From NCBI GenBank assembly GCA_002479405.1, contig DLMX01000086.1:37752-45478 (forward strand): DNA of 7,727 nt, read 5' to 3'. Position 1 is the first letter of the stretch, and each line of letters opens with the position of its first letter. Of this stretch, positions 1-7,049 are shown piece by piece. Source of the DNA: Methylophilaceae bacterium UBA7525 (GTDB lineage: Bacteria; Pseudomonadota; Gammaproteobacteria; Burkholderiales; Methylophilaceae). The position numbers and the translations under genes are program-made. Under the pieces are notes generated by a model. The model saw only the letters and a list, made by a program, of their open reading frames with translations. It searched no databases and was not told where the DNA came from.

Positions 1-2127
1 AACGACCTCGCCTATCGCGCCATCATGAACCTGCTACACATGTGCGGCTGCGTCGGTCAGACCGGTGGCGGCTGGGCGCATTACGTCGGTCAGGAGAAGC
101 TGCGGCCACAAGCAGGCTGGGCGCCGATCGCTTTCGCTCTGGATTGGCACCGCCCGCCGCGTCACACCAACTCCACATCCTACTGGTATTTCCACACCGA
201 CCAGTGGCGTTATGAAACTCTGGATGCCGACAGTCTGCTGTCGCCTGCGGGCAAGGGTAAAAACAAGGGCAACTCGCTCGCCGACTATAACGTCAAGGCC
301 ACGCGCATGGGCTGGTTGCCTTCCATGCCAAACTTCAACCGCAATCCGATCGAACTGGCAGAAGAAGCGGTTGCCAGCGGCGCTACGGATGAAGCCGCAG
401 TCGCGCAATACATCGCCGGACAGATGAAATCCGGCGCGCTCGACGTAGCCTATGCCGATCCCGACAATCCGGTCAACTGGCCCCGCAACCTGTTCGTCTG
501 GCGCGCCAACCTGATCGGTACCTCGGCCAAGGGCCATGAATATTTCCTCAAGCACCTGCTGGGTGCGCAGAACGGTGTCCTGCAGGAAGGCGGTAGCGGG
601 CGCAACAACAAGGAAGTGAAATGGCACGAGGATGCGCCGATTGCCAAACTCGATCTGATGGTGGACATCAATTTTCGTCTAAATTCCACCGGCGCCTATT
701 CCGACATCATCCTGCCGACTGCGACCTGGTATGAGAAGAACGATCTCAACACCACTGACATGCATCCTTTCATTCACCCGCTGTCGGAAGCGGTCAGTCC
801 CGGCTGGGAGTCGAAGTCCGACTGGCAGATATTCAAGACCCTGGCCAAGGTCTTCTCGCCGCTGGCAGAGAAGCATCTGGGCACGAAGAAGGAAGTTGTC
901 GCGCTACCCATGCAACATGACTCTGCCGCCGAGCTGGCGCAGCCATTCGGCGAAGTGAAGAACTGGAAAGAGGGCGACTGTGAGCCGGTTCCAGGCAAGA
1001 CCATGGCCATCATCAAGCTGGTCGAGCGTACGTATGGCGATACCTATCGCAAATATATCGCACTCGGCCCGCTGATGACCAAGCTGGGCAACAACATCAA
1101 GGGCATCGACTGGAACACCGAGCAGGAATATGAGGAGCTGAAGCACCACAATGCCATGGTCAAGGAACGGGGCATCTCCTACGGCATGCCGTCGCTGGAG
1201 GAAGATATCTACGTCTGCGACGCAGTGATGCGCATGGCACCGGAAACCAACGGCGAGGTGGCCCACAAGTCATGGAGTGCACTGTCGAAGAAGACCGGCA
1301 TCGACCATCATCATCTCTATGCCGGCCGTCATGAAGACAAGATTACCTTCAAGGATATCCAGGCCCAGCCGCGCAAGATCATCACGGCGCCGACCTGGTC
1401 CGGGATCGAATCGGAAAAGGTTTCCTATACCGCGGGTTATACCAATATCCACGAGCACATTCCGTTCCGCACGCTGACCGGCCGTGCCCACTTCTATCAG
1501 GATCACGAGTGGATGCTGGATTTCGGCGAAGGCTTCTGTGCTTACAAGCCGATGGTCGATCTGGGCGAACTCAATGCATTGCCGGCCAAGGTCAAGGCCA
1601 AGCCGCATCTCGAGCTGAACTGGATAACGCCGCATTCGAAATGGGGGATCCATTCCAGTTATCAGGACACATTGCGCATGCTGACTTTGTTCCGCGGTGG
1701 ACCTTATGTCTGGATTTCGGAAACCGATGCCAAGGCGGTTGGTATCGAGGACAACGACTGGGTCGAGGCCGTCAATCATAACGGCGCAACAGTGGCACGG
1801 GCCGTGGTCTCGCAACGGGTGCCATCCGGCATGGCGATGATGTATCACGCGCAGGAAAAGAACGTCAATGTGCCCGGATCGCCTTCAACCGGCAAGCGCG
1901 GGGGCATCCTCAATTCCGTCACCCGCGTCATCATGAAGCCCACCAATATGATCGGCGGTTATGCCCAGCTGGCTTACGGTTTCAATTACTACGGCACGGT
2001 CGGTTGTCAGCGCGACACCATGGTCGCCATCCACAAGATCGCGGACAAGGATGTTGATTGGCTCGAACGGCCGCTGACGCCTGAACGTGAGGTACAACTT
2101 AACCCGGTCGGCGTCGGCGCCAAGTAA
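1..2127 (+). CDS. narG: Respiratory nitrate reductase alpha subunit (3' part)
   Basis: This is the catalytic subunit of the membrane-bound nitrate reductase, which reduces nitrate to nitrite at a Mo-bisMGD centre on the cytoplasmic side. The reading frame is open from base 1, and the first ATG at 25 is internal: eight in-frame codons precede it and continue the family's alignment. The 708 codons seen correspond to roughly the last 57% of an E. coli-sized NarG (about 1247 residues). The N-terminal Fe-S site and the Asp ligand of molybdenum therefore lie outside the window. Landmarks recalled from E. coli NarG are nearly identical here: GCVGQTGGGWAHYVGQEKLR near the start, SDIILPTATWYEKNDLNTTD (bases 700-759), IQAQPRKII (1357-1383), the KWGIHS segment (1639-1656) and GGYAQLAYGFNYYGTVG near the end. 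No frameshift or internal stop is seen. narH follows after 19 bp. The identification is secure; the start is not visible. Confidence 0.98.
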   Translation, partial: NDLAYRAIMNLLHMCGCVGQTGGGWAHYVGQEKLRPQAGWAPIAFALDWHRPPRHTNSTSYWYFHTDQWRYETLDADSLLSPAGKGKNKGNSLADYNVKATRMGWLPSMPNFNRNPIELAEEAVASGATDEAAVAQYIAGQMKSGALDVAYADPDNPVNWPRNLFVWRANLIGTSAKGHEYFLKHLLGAQNGVLQEGGSGRNNKEVKWHEDAPIAKLDLMVDINFRLNSTGAYSDIILPTATWYEKNDLNTTDMHPFIHPLSEAVSPGWESKSDWQIFKTLAKVFSPLAEKHLGTKKEVVALPMQHDSAAELAQPFGEVKNWKEGDCEPVPGKTMAIIKLVERTYGDTYRKYIALGPLMTKLGNNIKGIDWNTEQEYEELKHHNAMVKERGISYGMPSLEEDIYVCDAVMRMAPETNGEVAHKSWSALSKKTGIDHHHLYAGRHEDKITFKDIQAQPRKIITAPTWSGIESEKVSYTAGYTNIHEHIPFRTLTGRAHFYQDHEWMLDFGEGFCAYKPMVDLGELNALPAKVKAKPHLELNWITPHSKWGIHSSYQDTLRMLTLFRGGPYVWISETDAKAVGIEDNDWVEAVNHNGATVARAVVSQRVPSGMAMMYHAQEKNVNVPGSPSTGKRGGILNSVTRVIMKPTNMIGGYAQLAYGFNYYGTVGCQRDTMVAIHKIADKDVDWLERPLTPEREVQLNPVGVGAK

Positions 2128-2146
2128 CAGGACACAGGAGAACATC

Positions 2147-3691
2147 ATGAAAGTACGCGCACAATTTGCCTTCGTCTTCAATCTGGACAAGTGCATCGGT
2201 TGCCATACCTGCTCGGTCACTTGCAAGAACGTCTGGACCAATCGCAAAGGGGTGGAATACGCCTGGTTCAATAATGTCGAATCCAAGCCAGGCGTCGGTT
2301 ACCCCAAAGCCTGGGAAGATCAGGAAAAATGGCACGGCGGATGGGAACTCAAGAACGGTAAGCTGGAGTTGAAATCCGGTAGCCGCGCCAAACGACTGCT
2401 CAATATTTTCGCCAATCCGGACATGCCGGAGATAGACGATTATTACGAGCCGTTCACCTATAACTATGCACACCTGCAGAACGCCAAGTTGTCCGAGGCA
2501 GCACCTACCGCGCGACCCTTGTCGCAGATCACCGGCGAAAGCATGGAGAAGATCACCTGGGGTCCGAACTGGGAAGACGATCTGGCCGGCGAATATGCAA
2601 AGCGCAGTAAAGACCAGAACCTGCACAACATCCAGAAGGAGATGTACGGTCAGTTCGAGAACACGTTCCATATGTATCTGCCGCGCATCTGCAACCACTG
2701 CCTCAACGCCTCCTGCGTGGCTGCCTGCCCGTCAGGCTCCATCTACAAGCGCGAAGAAGACGGTATCGTGCTGGTTGATCAGGACAAGTGCCGGGGCTGG
2801 CGTATGTGTGTCAGTTCCTGTCCGTACAAGAAGGTTTTTTACAACTGGGAATCGGGCAAGGCAGAAAAGTGCGTGGGCTGCTACCCGCGTGTGGAAAGCG
2901 GCATGCCGACGGTCTGCTCTGAATCCTGTGTCGGCCGCATCCGCTACAACGGCATCATGCTCTATGACGCCGACCGTATCGAAGAGCTGGCCAGCATGGA
3001 AGACGAACAGGATCTCTACGAAGCGCAGTGCGAAATCTTCCTCGATCCCAACGATCCGGAAGTGATTGCTGCCGCGCGAGCCGAGGGCATCAACGACGAC
3101 TGGATCGAAGCGGCCCGCAAGTCGCCGATCTGGAAGATGGCGATGGATTGGAAGATTGCCTTTCCCATGCACCCCGAGTTCCGCACGCTACCGATGGTAT
3201 GGTATGTGCCGCCATTGTCACCGGTGCAATCGCAGATCGATCAGGGCAATCTGCCAGTCGGTCCGGACGGCGCGATTCCGGTTTCCGGCACCATGCGGCT
3301 GCCGATCCAGTATCTTGCCAACCTGCTCACGGCAGGCAAGGAGGCGCCGATCGAAAGCGCGCTTAACCGTCTGATTGCCATGCGCAGTTATCAGCGTTCC
3401 GTGCATGTCGAGGGCAAGGCCGATACTCGTGCGCTGGAAGCGGCAGGAATTAGCGAAGAGCAGGCGCTGGAAATGTACCGCTATCTGGCCATCGCCAATT
3501 ATGAAGATCGTTTTGTGATCCCTACCGGCCACACCGAGGAAACATTGGATGACGCCTTCGGCTTCCAGGGTCAGAACGGATTCACCTTTGGCAACGATAC
3601 CTCCGCCGGCGTCAGCAAGATCACCTTGTTTCCGCGCCGTCGCAAGGACACGGCAGAACCCAAGGAACTGGCCCCAGCGGCTGATGCATAA
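2147..3691 (+). CDS. narH: Respiratory nitrate reductase beta subunit (Fe-S electron transfer)
   Basis: NarH passes electrons from the NarI haems to NarG through four iron-sulfur clusters. The product is 514 residues, against 512 in E. coli. Cysteines sit at 16/19/22/26 (CIGCHTCSVTC), 182/185/190/194, 215, 221, 225, 242/245 and 257/261, in the same pattern as the E. coli protein. Trp218 in CRGWRMC stands where a cysteine would complete a fourth ligand set, the hallmark of the [3Fe-4S] cluster of NarH-type subunits. The start at 2147 is chosen over an in-frame upstream ATG at 2087, which lies inside narG. ATG 2147 has a GGAG at 2137-2140 with 6-base spacing, and its N-terminus MKVRAQ aligns with E. 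coli MKIRSQ. It is a twin-arginine-free cytoplasmic subunit. The TAA stop overlaps the Shine-Dalgarno of narJ, indicating tight translational linkage. Confidence 0.98.
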   Translation: MKVRAQFAFVFNLDKCIGCHTCSVTCKNVWTNRKGVEYAWFNNVESKPGVGYPKAWEDQEKWHGGWELKNGKLELKSGSRAKRLLNIFANPDMPEIDDYYEPFTYNYAHLQNAKLSEAAPTARPLSQITGESMEKITWGPNWEDDLAGEYAKRSKDQNLHNIQKEMYGQFENTFHMYLPRICNHCLNASCVAACPSGSIYKREEDGIVLVDQDKCRGWRMCVSSCPYKKVFYNWESGKAEKCVGCYPRVESGMPTVCSESCVGRIRYNGIMLYDADRIEELASMEDEQDLYEAQCEIFLDPNDPEVIAAARAEGINDDWIEAARKSPIWKMAMDWKIAFPMHPEFRTLPMVWYVPPLSPVQSQIDQGNLPVGPDGAIPVSGTMRLPIQYLANLLTAGKEAPIESALNRLIAMRSYQRSVHVEGKADTRALEAAGISEEQALEMYRYLAIANYEDRFVIPTGHTEETLDDAFGFQGQNGFTFGNDTSAGVSKITLFPRRRKDTAEPKELAPAADA

Positions 3692-3702
3692 AGGAGAACA
3701 AC

Positions 3703-4221
3703 ATGCAAATCTATAAATTGCTTTCTGTACTGCTGGAATATCCGGATCAGGAATTGATTGATCATTTGCCGGAAATTCCTGAAAAATTGGCGCAATGCGT
3801 CGACATCGACGAGGCGGAACAGCGTGCACTTTGTGAATTCATCGATTATCTCGCCAGACGCCCGCTGACCGAACTGCAGGCGACTTATGTGCAGACTTTC
3901 GACATGACCGCAGAGAATAGCCTTCATCTGACGCATCATTTATTCGGTGACGACAAGAACCGCGGGCCGGCGCTGATCGATCTCGGTGAACTGTACAAGG
4001 ATTACGGCGTCGAGGTTGTCACCAATGAGCTGCCGGATTATCTGCCGCTGATTCTCGAATTTGCCGCCTATCTGGATGATAACGAAGCCATGGTCTTCCT
4101 TTCGGATGCTCACAAGGTACTGAAAGTGCTGGCCGAAAACCTGAATAACGCCGGCAGCCCCTATGCCCGCCTGCTATCCATCGTCGAAGGGCGGGCGACC
4201 TTGACGCGCCTTGCCGCCTGA
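3703..4221 (+). CDS. narJ: Nitrate reductase assembly chaperone NarJ (short form)
   Basis: NarJ is a system-specific chaperone of the TorD/DmsD-like family. It binds apo-NarG and permits molybdenum cofactor insertion and membrane docking of NarGH; it is not part of the finished enzyme. The N-terminal LLSVLLEYPDQEL, the mid-region YVQTFDMTAENSLHLTHHLFGD and the ELPDYLPLILEFAAYL motif (about residues 108-123) match NarJ. The product is 172 residues while E. coli NarJ is about 236, so the C-terminal 60 or so residues are absent. Only 11 bp separate the TGA from narI, so there is no room for a frameshifted remainder, and the short form looks genuine. The Shine-Dalgarno AAGGAG at 3691-3696 overlaps the narH stop, with 6-base spacing to ATG 3703. 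Confidence 0.95.
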   Translation: MQIYKLLSVLLEYPDQELIDHLPEIPEKLAQCVDIDEAEQRALCEFIDYLARRPLTELQATYVQTFDMTAENSLHLTHHLFGDDKNRGPALIDLGELYKDYGVEVVTNELPDYLPLILEFAAYLDDNEAMVFLSDAHKVLKVLAENLNNAGSPYARLLSIVEGRATLTRLAA

Positions 4222-4232
4222 GGAGAACCATC

Positions 4233-4922
4233 ATGACCTTGCACAATTTTCTCTATGGAGTTTATCCCTACATCGCACTGACAGTGTTTCTGCTTGGCAG
4301 CGTACTGCGTTTCGACCGCGAGCAGTACACATGGAAGAGCGACTCCAGTCAGTTGCTGTCAAACAAAAACATGCGGCTTGCCAGCAATCTGTTTCACATC
4401 GGCATCATTGCCATTTTCTTCGGTCATGCCGTCGGTTTGCTAACTCCACATAGCGTTTTTCTGGCAATCGGCGTTTCAGATATGGCGCACCAGATGATTG
4501 CCATCTGGGCCGGTTCAATTTTCGGTGTCATCTGCCTGATTGGTGGTGCCATGCTCTGGTTGCGCCGCATGTTCAACGCACGGGTGTCGGCGGCCAGCCG
4601 CGGCTCGGATAAATTGATTCTTAGCTGGCTTCTGGTTACCTTGATACTTGGGCTCTCCACCATTCCAGTGTCGTTGAACCACGCCAATGAGGGCAATCCC
4701 GGCGTCATGATTGCGCTGGCCGAGTGGGTGCAGAGCATTGTTTACCTACGCCCCAATCCGGCCCTGCTGACAGGCGTCGATACCGTGTTCAAGATCCACC
4801 TGTTCTTCGGCATGACCGTGTTCCTGCTGTTTCCTTTCACGCGACTGGTACATGTCTGGAGCGTGCCGTTCGGTTACCTGGCGCGGCCTTACCAGATTGT
4901 GCGCACGAAGAGAGGTCATTAA
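4233..4922 (+). CDS. narI: Respiratory nitrate reductase gamma subunit (dihaem quinol oxidase)
   Basis: NarI is the integral-membrane cytochrome b that oxidises quinol on the periplasmic side and delivers electrons to NarH. The product is 229 residues, against 225 in E. coli. Five hydrophobic segments are visible at about 8-28, 50-72, 86-110, 127-147 and 185-206. The four haem-ligating histidines are all kept: His55 in LFHIG, His65 in FFGHAVG, His189 in FKIHLFFGM and His207 in RLVHVWSVP, equivalent to E. coli 56, 66, 187 and 205. The ATG at 4233 is preceded by GAGGAG (4220-4225), which overlaps the narJ stop. The stop codon TAA (4920-4922) touches the structured repeat that follows. It is the last canonical gene of narGHJI. 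Confidence 0.98.
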   Translation: MTLHNFLYGVYPYIALTVFLLGSVLRFDREQYTWKSDSSQLLSNKNMRLASNLFHIGIIAIFFGHAVGLLTPHSVFLAIGVSDMAHQMIAIWAGSIFGVICLIGGAMLWLRRMFNARVSAASRGSDKLILSWLLVTLILGLSTIPVSLNHANEGNPGVMIALAEWVQSIVYLRPNPALLTGVDTVFKIHLFFGMTVFLLFPFTRLVHVWSVPFGYLARPYQIVRTKRGH

Positions 4923-4995
4923 AAATCTTTTGCCACAGAGCTCACAGAGGTAAATCCCCAAAGATTTTCTCTGTGGTCTTTGTGTTCTCTGTGGC
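4922..4995. repeat. CACAGAG-type inverted repeat with hairpin potential
   Basis: Five copies of a 7-base unit occur here: CACAGAG at 4934-4940 and 4943-4949, and its complement CTCTGTG at 4969-4975 and 4987-4993, with the variant CTTTGTG at 4978-4984. Arm 4932-4940 pairs perfectly with 4987-4995 (9 bp). After a 2x2 internal loop, 4943-4950 pairs with 4977-4984, using G-T wobbles at 4947-4980 and 4950-4977. This gives a long hairpin with a 26-base loop. A second inverted pair, AAAATCTTT at 4922-4930 and AAAGATTTT at 4960-4968, cannot form together with the main hairpin. No U-run follows the 3' arm, so it is not a classical terminator. From general knowledge, repeats of this look are dispersed in the intergenic DNA of many proteobacteria; that this one belongs to such a family is inference. 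It could act as an mRNA stability or partial termination element between nar and the downstream genes. Confidence 0.85.
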
Positions 4996-4999
4996 GGAT

Positions 5000-5004
5000 A
5001 AGGG
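5000..5004 (+). promoter_or_regulatory. Shine-Dalgarno supporting GTG start of carbonic anhydrase
   Basis: AAGGG lies 9 bases before the GTG at 5014 and directly follows the repeat ending at 4995. It supports the non-ATG start. If the upstream hairpin extended or unfolded, access to this site could change; that is inference. Confidence 0.55.
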
Positions 5005-5013
5005 TTTGATCTT

Positions 5014-5712
5014 GTGAGAGATGTATCCAAATTCCTGTCAGGTTTCAAGCGCTTCCAACAGCATTATCTGGGCGAACGGCATGCACTGTTCGACCGCCTG
5101 CTGGCCGAGGGCCAGCGTCCACGTGCGCTCATGATCGCCTGCTGCGATTCGCGTTGCGATCCGGCACTGCTGACCGACTGCGACCCCGGCGATATGTTCG
5201 TTGTGCGCAACGTGGCGAATCTGGTGCCGCCGTATGATCGGGCGCGGTTGTTTGCCGCGACCAGTTCAGCCATGGCATTCGCCATCAGCAACCTGGAAGT
5301 TGAACACGTCATTATCATGGGACACGCCCGGTGTGGCGGCATCCGTGCCCTGATGGAACACAAGCCGCCGCAAAGCGATGAGGAAAAGCTCATCGCCCAG
5401 TGGATCGGCATTGCAGAAAGCGCGCGTCTGCGGGTACAGGAGGAATTGCCCGGCAAGCCGGAGGAGGTTCAATGCCGTGCCTGTGAACAGGCCGCCATTC
5501 TGGTGTCGCTGGAAAACCTGTTGTCATATCCGTGGATCAGCAAGCGTGTGGACCAGGGCAAGCTGGCATTGCATGGCTGGTATTTCGACATGACGTCCGG
5601 TGAGCTGCTGCAATACCAGCCGGCCAAGGGCGGATTCGAAGTGCTGGTGGCCAATGCGCACGTGGCAGCTCGCTCCCTTGCCGCCAACATAAATCCGGCA
5701 GATGCCGTTTGA
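5014..5712 (+). CDS. Beta-class carbonic anhydrase
   Basis: This enzyme interconverts CO2 and bicarbonate using zinc. The product is 232 residues, typical of bacterial beta-carbonic anhydrases (CynT and Can are about 220), and has no signal peptide, so it should be cytoplasmic. The zinc and catalytic residues are present: Cys43, Asp45 and Arg47 in CCDSR, then His104 and Cys107 in GHARCGG. The segments PGDMFVVRNVANLVP and LALHGWYFDMTSGEL also match the CynT/Can family. The commonly seen Glu of the TSAAxEYAV segment is replaced by Ala (SSAMAFAI). The GTG start is chosen because the family's GFxxFQ N-terminal helix begins about nine residues later and AAGGG precedes it at 9 bases. No cynS (cyanase) or sulP gene is in the window, so a cyanate or transporter link is not supported. 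The gene lies 91 bp after narI and 25 bp before the porin gene on the same strand. I give no symbol because can and cynT cannot be told apart here. Confidence 0.95.
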   Translation: MRDVSKFLSGFKRFQQHYLGERHALFDRLLAEGQRPRALMIACCDSRCDPALLTDCDPGDMFVVRNVANLVPPYDRARLFAATSSAMAFAISNLEVEHVIIMGHARCGGIRALMEHKPPQSDEEKLIAQWIGIAESARLRVQEELPGKPEEVQCRACEQAAILVSLENLLSYPWISKRVDQGKLALHGWYFDMTSGELLQYQPAKGGFEVLVANAHVAARSLAANINPADAV

Positions 5713-5727
5713 TAAGTACATAACTAT

Positions 5728-5731
5728 GGAG
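5728..5731 (+). promoter_or_regulatory. Shine-Dalgarno deciding the porin start
   Basis: GGAG lies 6 bases before ATG 5738, the same spacing as at narH. It favours 5738 over the in-frame ATG at 5702, which overlaps the carbonic anhydrase stop and would put 12 extra residues before a clean signal peptide. Confidence 0.75.
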
Positions 5732-5737
5732 TCCATC

Positions 5738-7006
5738 ATGTTTATCAGGAAATCATCATTTACCGGACTTTCCCTGGCACTTTTGCTGGCAGCCTCACCG
5801 GCGCTCGCGGCGGAAGATGTCGCTCCGGCGGCCAGCCTGTCCGAGGCCATCACGCAAGGCAAGTCCATCAGCAGTTTCAGGCTACGCTACGAATATGTCG
5901 ATCAGGCAGGCAAGAACGAAACCGCCGATGCATGGACGCTACGCAGCCTCCTCGGCTGGCAGACCAGACCGTTTCATGATTTCAGTCTGACTGCGCAGCT
6001 TATCGGTGTTTCACCTTTGAACCATCAATACAATGATCTCGATAAGGGTGTGCCGGACCCCAACAGGCTCGATTATCCGGTGGTTGCCGACCCCGAGGAT
6101 TACGACATCAATCAGCTTTATCTGGAGTGGAGCGGCCTGCCTGCCACGAAAATCCGGCTGGGACGACAAGCGGTCTTTTTGGACAACTGGCGCTTTGTTG
6201 GCGATGTGCGTTTCCGTCAGGTGATGCAGGTGATGGACGGCGTTGCGCTGGAAAACCGCAGCTTGCCGGACACCGAAATCTATGTCGCACACTTTGAACG
6301 CATCAAGCAGATCACGACCAAACGGCAGAACGTCAATGTCGAACTGATGAATGTCAAATACCGCTTCACGCCGTCTGAAAGTCTGACCGGTTACGGCTAT
6401 CTGGTCGACTGGAACGGCAGCGCTCTCGAGGCCAACTCCAGCAAGACCTTCGGTCTGAGGTTGGATGGCGTTCGCAAAGTGAGCGATCACTGGAAACTGC
6501 TTTATACCGTTGAATACGCCAAGCAGGATGATTACAGGGACGGTCATCAGGACATCGATAACCATTATTACCGCATCGGCGCCGGTCTGGGCCGTGGCGA
6601 CTGGTTCCTGCGGCTGGATCAGGAAAAACTTTCCGGCAATAGCAATGGACGTGCTTTTCAGACTCCGCTGGGTACCAACCATCTGTTCCAGGGCTGGGCC
6701 GATGTTTTCCTGACTACACCAGCAGAGGGCATTGAGGACAGCATGTTGATTGCCGGCGGCAAAATCAGGGGTGTGACACTCAAGGCTGAATATCACTGGA
6801 TCGATGCCGACCGCAATTTTCTCAAAGCTGGTGGCGGACGCGGTGACCGCTATGGCGAAGAACTCGATCTCAGCGCCGGTTATAGCTTCGGCAAGCAATG
6901 GAACGGTCTGGTCGAATACGCCAACTTCAGAGAAAAAGACGAGTACGCAGTTGCACGCAAGCGCAACATCGAGAAGATATGGCTAACTCTTATGTACTCT
7001 TTCTAA
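5738..7006 (+). CDS. Outer-membrane beta-barrel protein, porin / alginate-export-like
   Basis: This is probably a porin of the outer membrane. The 422-residue product begins with a classical Sec signal peptide: MFIRKSS, a hydrophobic core (about residues 8-20), then ALA before AED, with cleavage expected after residue 24. The mature part is rich in alternating hydrophobic/polar strands and aromatic residues, such as SFRLRYEYVDQ, DINQLYLEWSG, IRLGRQAVFLDNWRFVGDV and LKAEYHWID. It ends in LTLMYSF, with the terminal Phe that outer-membrane barrels use for Bam-dependent insertion. The style recalls proteins annotated as alginate-export or OprB-like porins in proteobacteria; that family label is from memory and needs a profile search. 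The substrate is unknown. Location after narGHJI allows, but does not show, a role in nitrate or nitrite passage. No TonB box or plug domain is seen. Confidence 0.82.
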   Translation: MFIRKSSFTGLSLALLLAASPALAAEDVAPAASLSEAITQGKSISSFRLRYEYVDQAGKNETADAWTLRSLLGWQTRPFHDFSLTAQLIGVSPLNHQYNDLDKGVPDPNRLDYPVVADPEDYDINQLYLEWSGLPATKIRLGRQAVFLDNWRFVGDVRFRQVMQVMDGVALENRSLPDTEIYVAHFERIKQITTKRQNVNVELMNVKYRFTPSESLTGYGYLVDWNGSALEANSSKTFGLRLDGVRKVSDHWKLLYTVEYAKQDDYRDGHQDIDNHYYRIGAGLGRGDWFLRLDQEKLSGNSNGRAFQTPLGTNHLFQGWADVFLTTPAEGIEDSMLIAGGKIRGVTLKAEYHWIDADRNFLKAGGGRGDRYGEELDLSAGYSFGKQWNGLVEYANFREKDEYAVARKRNIEKIWLTLMYSF

Positions 7007-7049
7007 GACTCGGCGCAGTTGAAATTTAAAAGGCAAAAGGAAAAATGCA

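Noticed and set aside
34..627. Open frame on the - strand opposite narG
   Set aside because: It is an antisense shadow of a strongly conserved coding region with no family motifs.
25..2127. ATG at 25 as the start of narG
   Set aside because: The frame is open to base 1 and the upstream codons continue the NarG alignment; this is an internal Met of a gene cut by the window edge.
3755..3768. FNR-like site at the TTGATTGATCATTT stretch in narJ, and the TTGAT at 5006-5010
   Set aside because: Neither has the second half-site ATCAA at the correct 4-base spacing, and the first lies inside a coding region.
4922..4995. CRISPR array or classical terminator at the CACAGAG repeats
   Set aside because: Units are only 7 bases, in both orientations and without unique spacers of array size. 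No T-run follows the hairpin.
5702..5737. Start of the porin gene at ATG 5702, overlapping the carbonic anhydrase
   Set aside because: It would add 12 polar residues before a clean signal peptide. GGAG at the right distance supports 5738.
6011..6898. Long open frame on the - strand (295 codons) within the porin gene
   Set aside because: It lies wholly opposite a gene with a signal peptide and barrel features, shows no recognisable motif and is best explained as a shadow of GC-rich codon use.
7007..7049. Promoter for mobB in the A-rich gap (TTGAAA at 7019-7024)
   Set aside because: No convincing -10 hexamer occurs at 16-18 bases; the A-rich stretch is more simply the ribosome-binding region.
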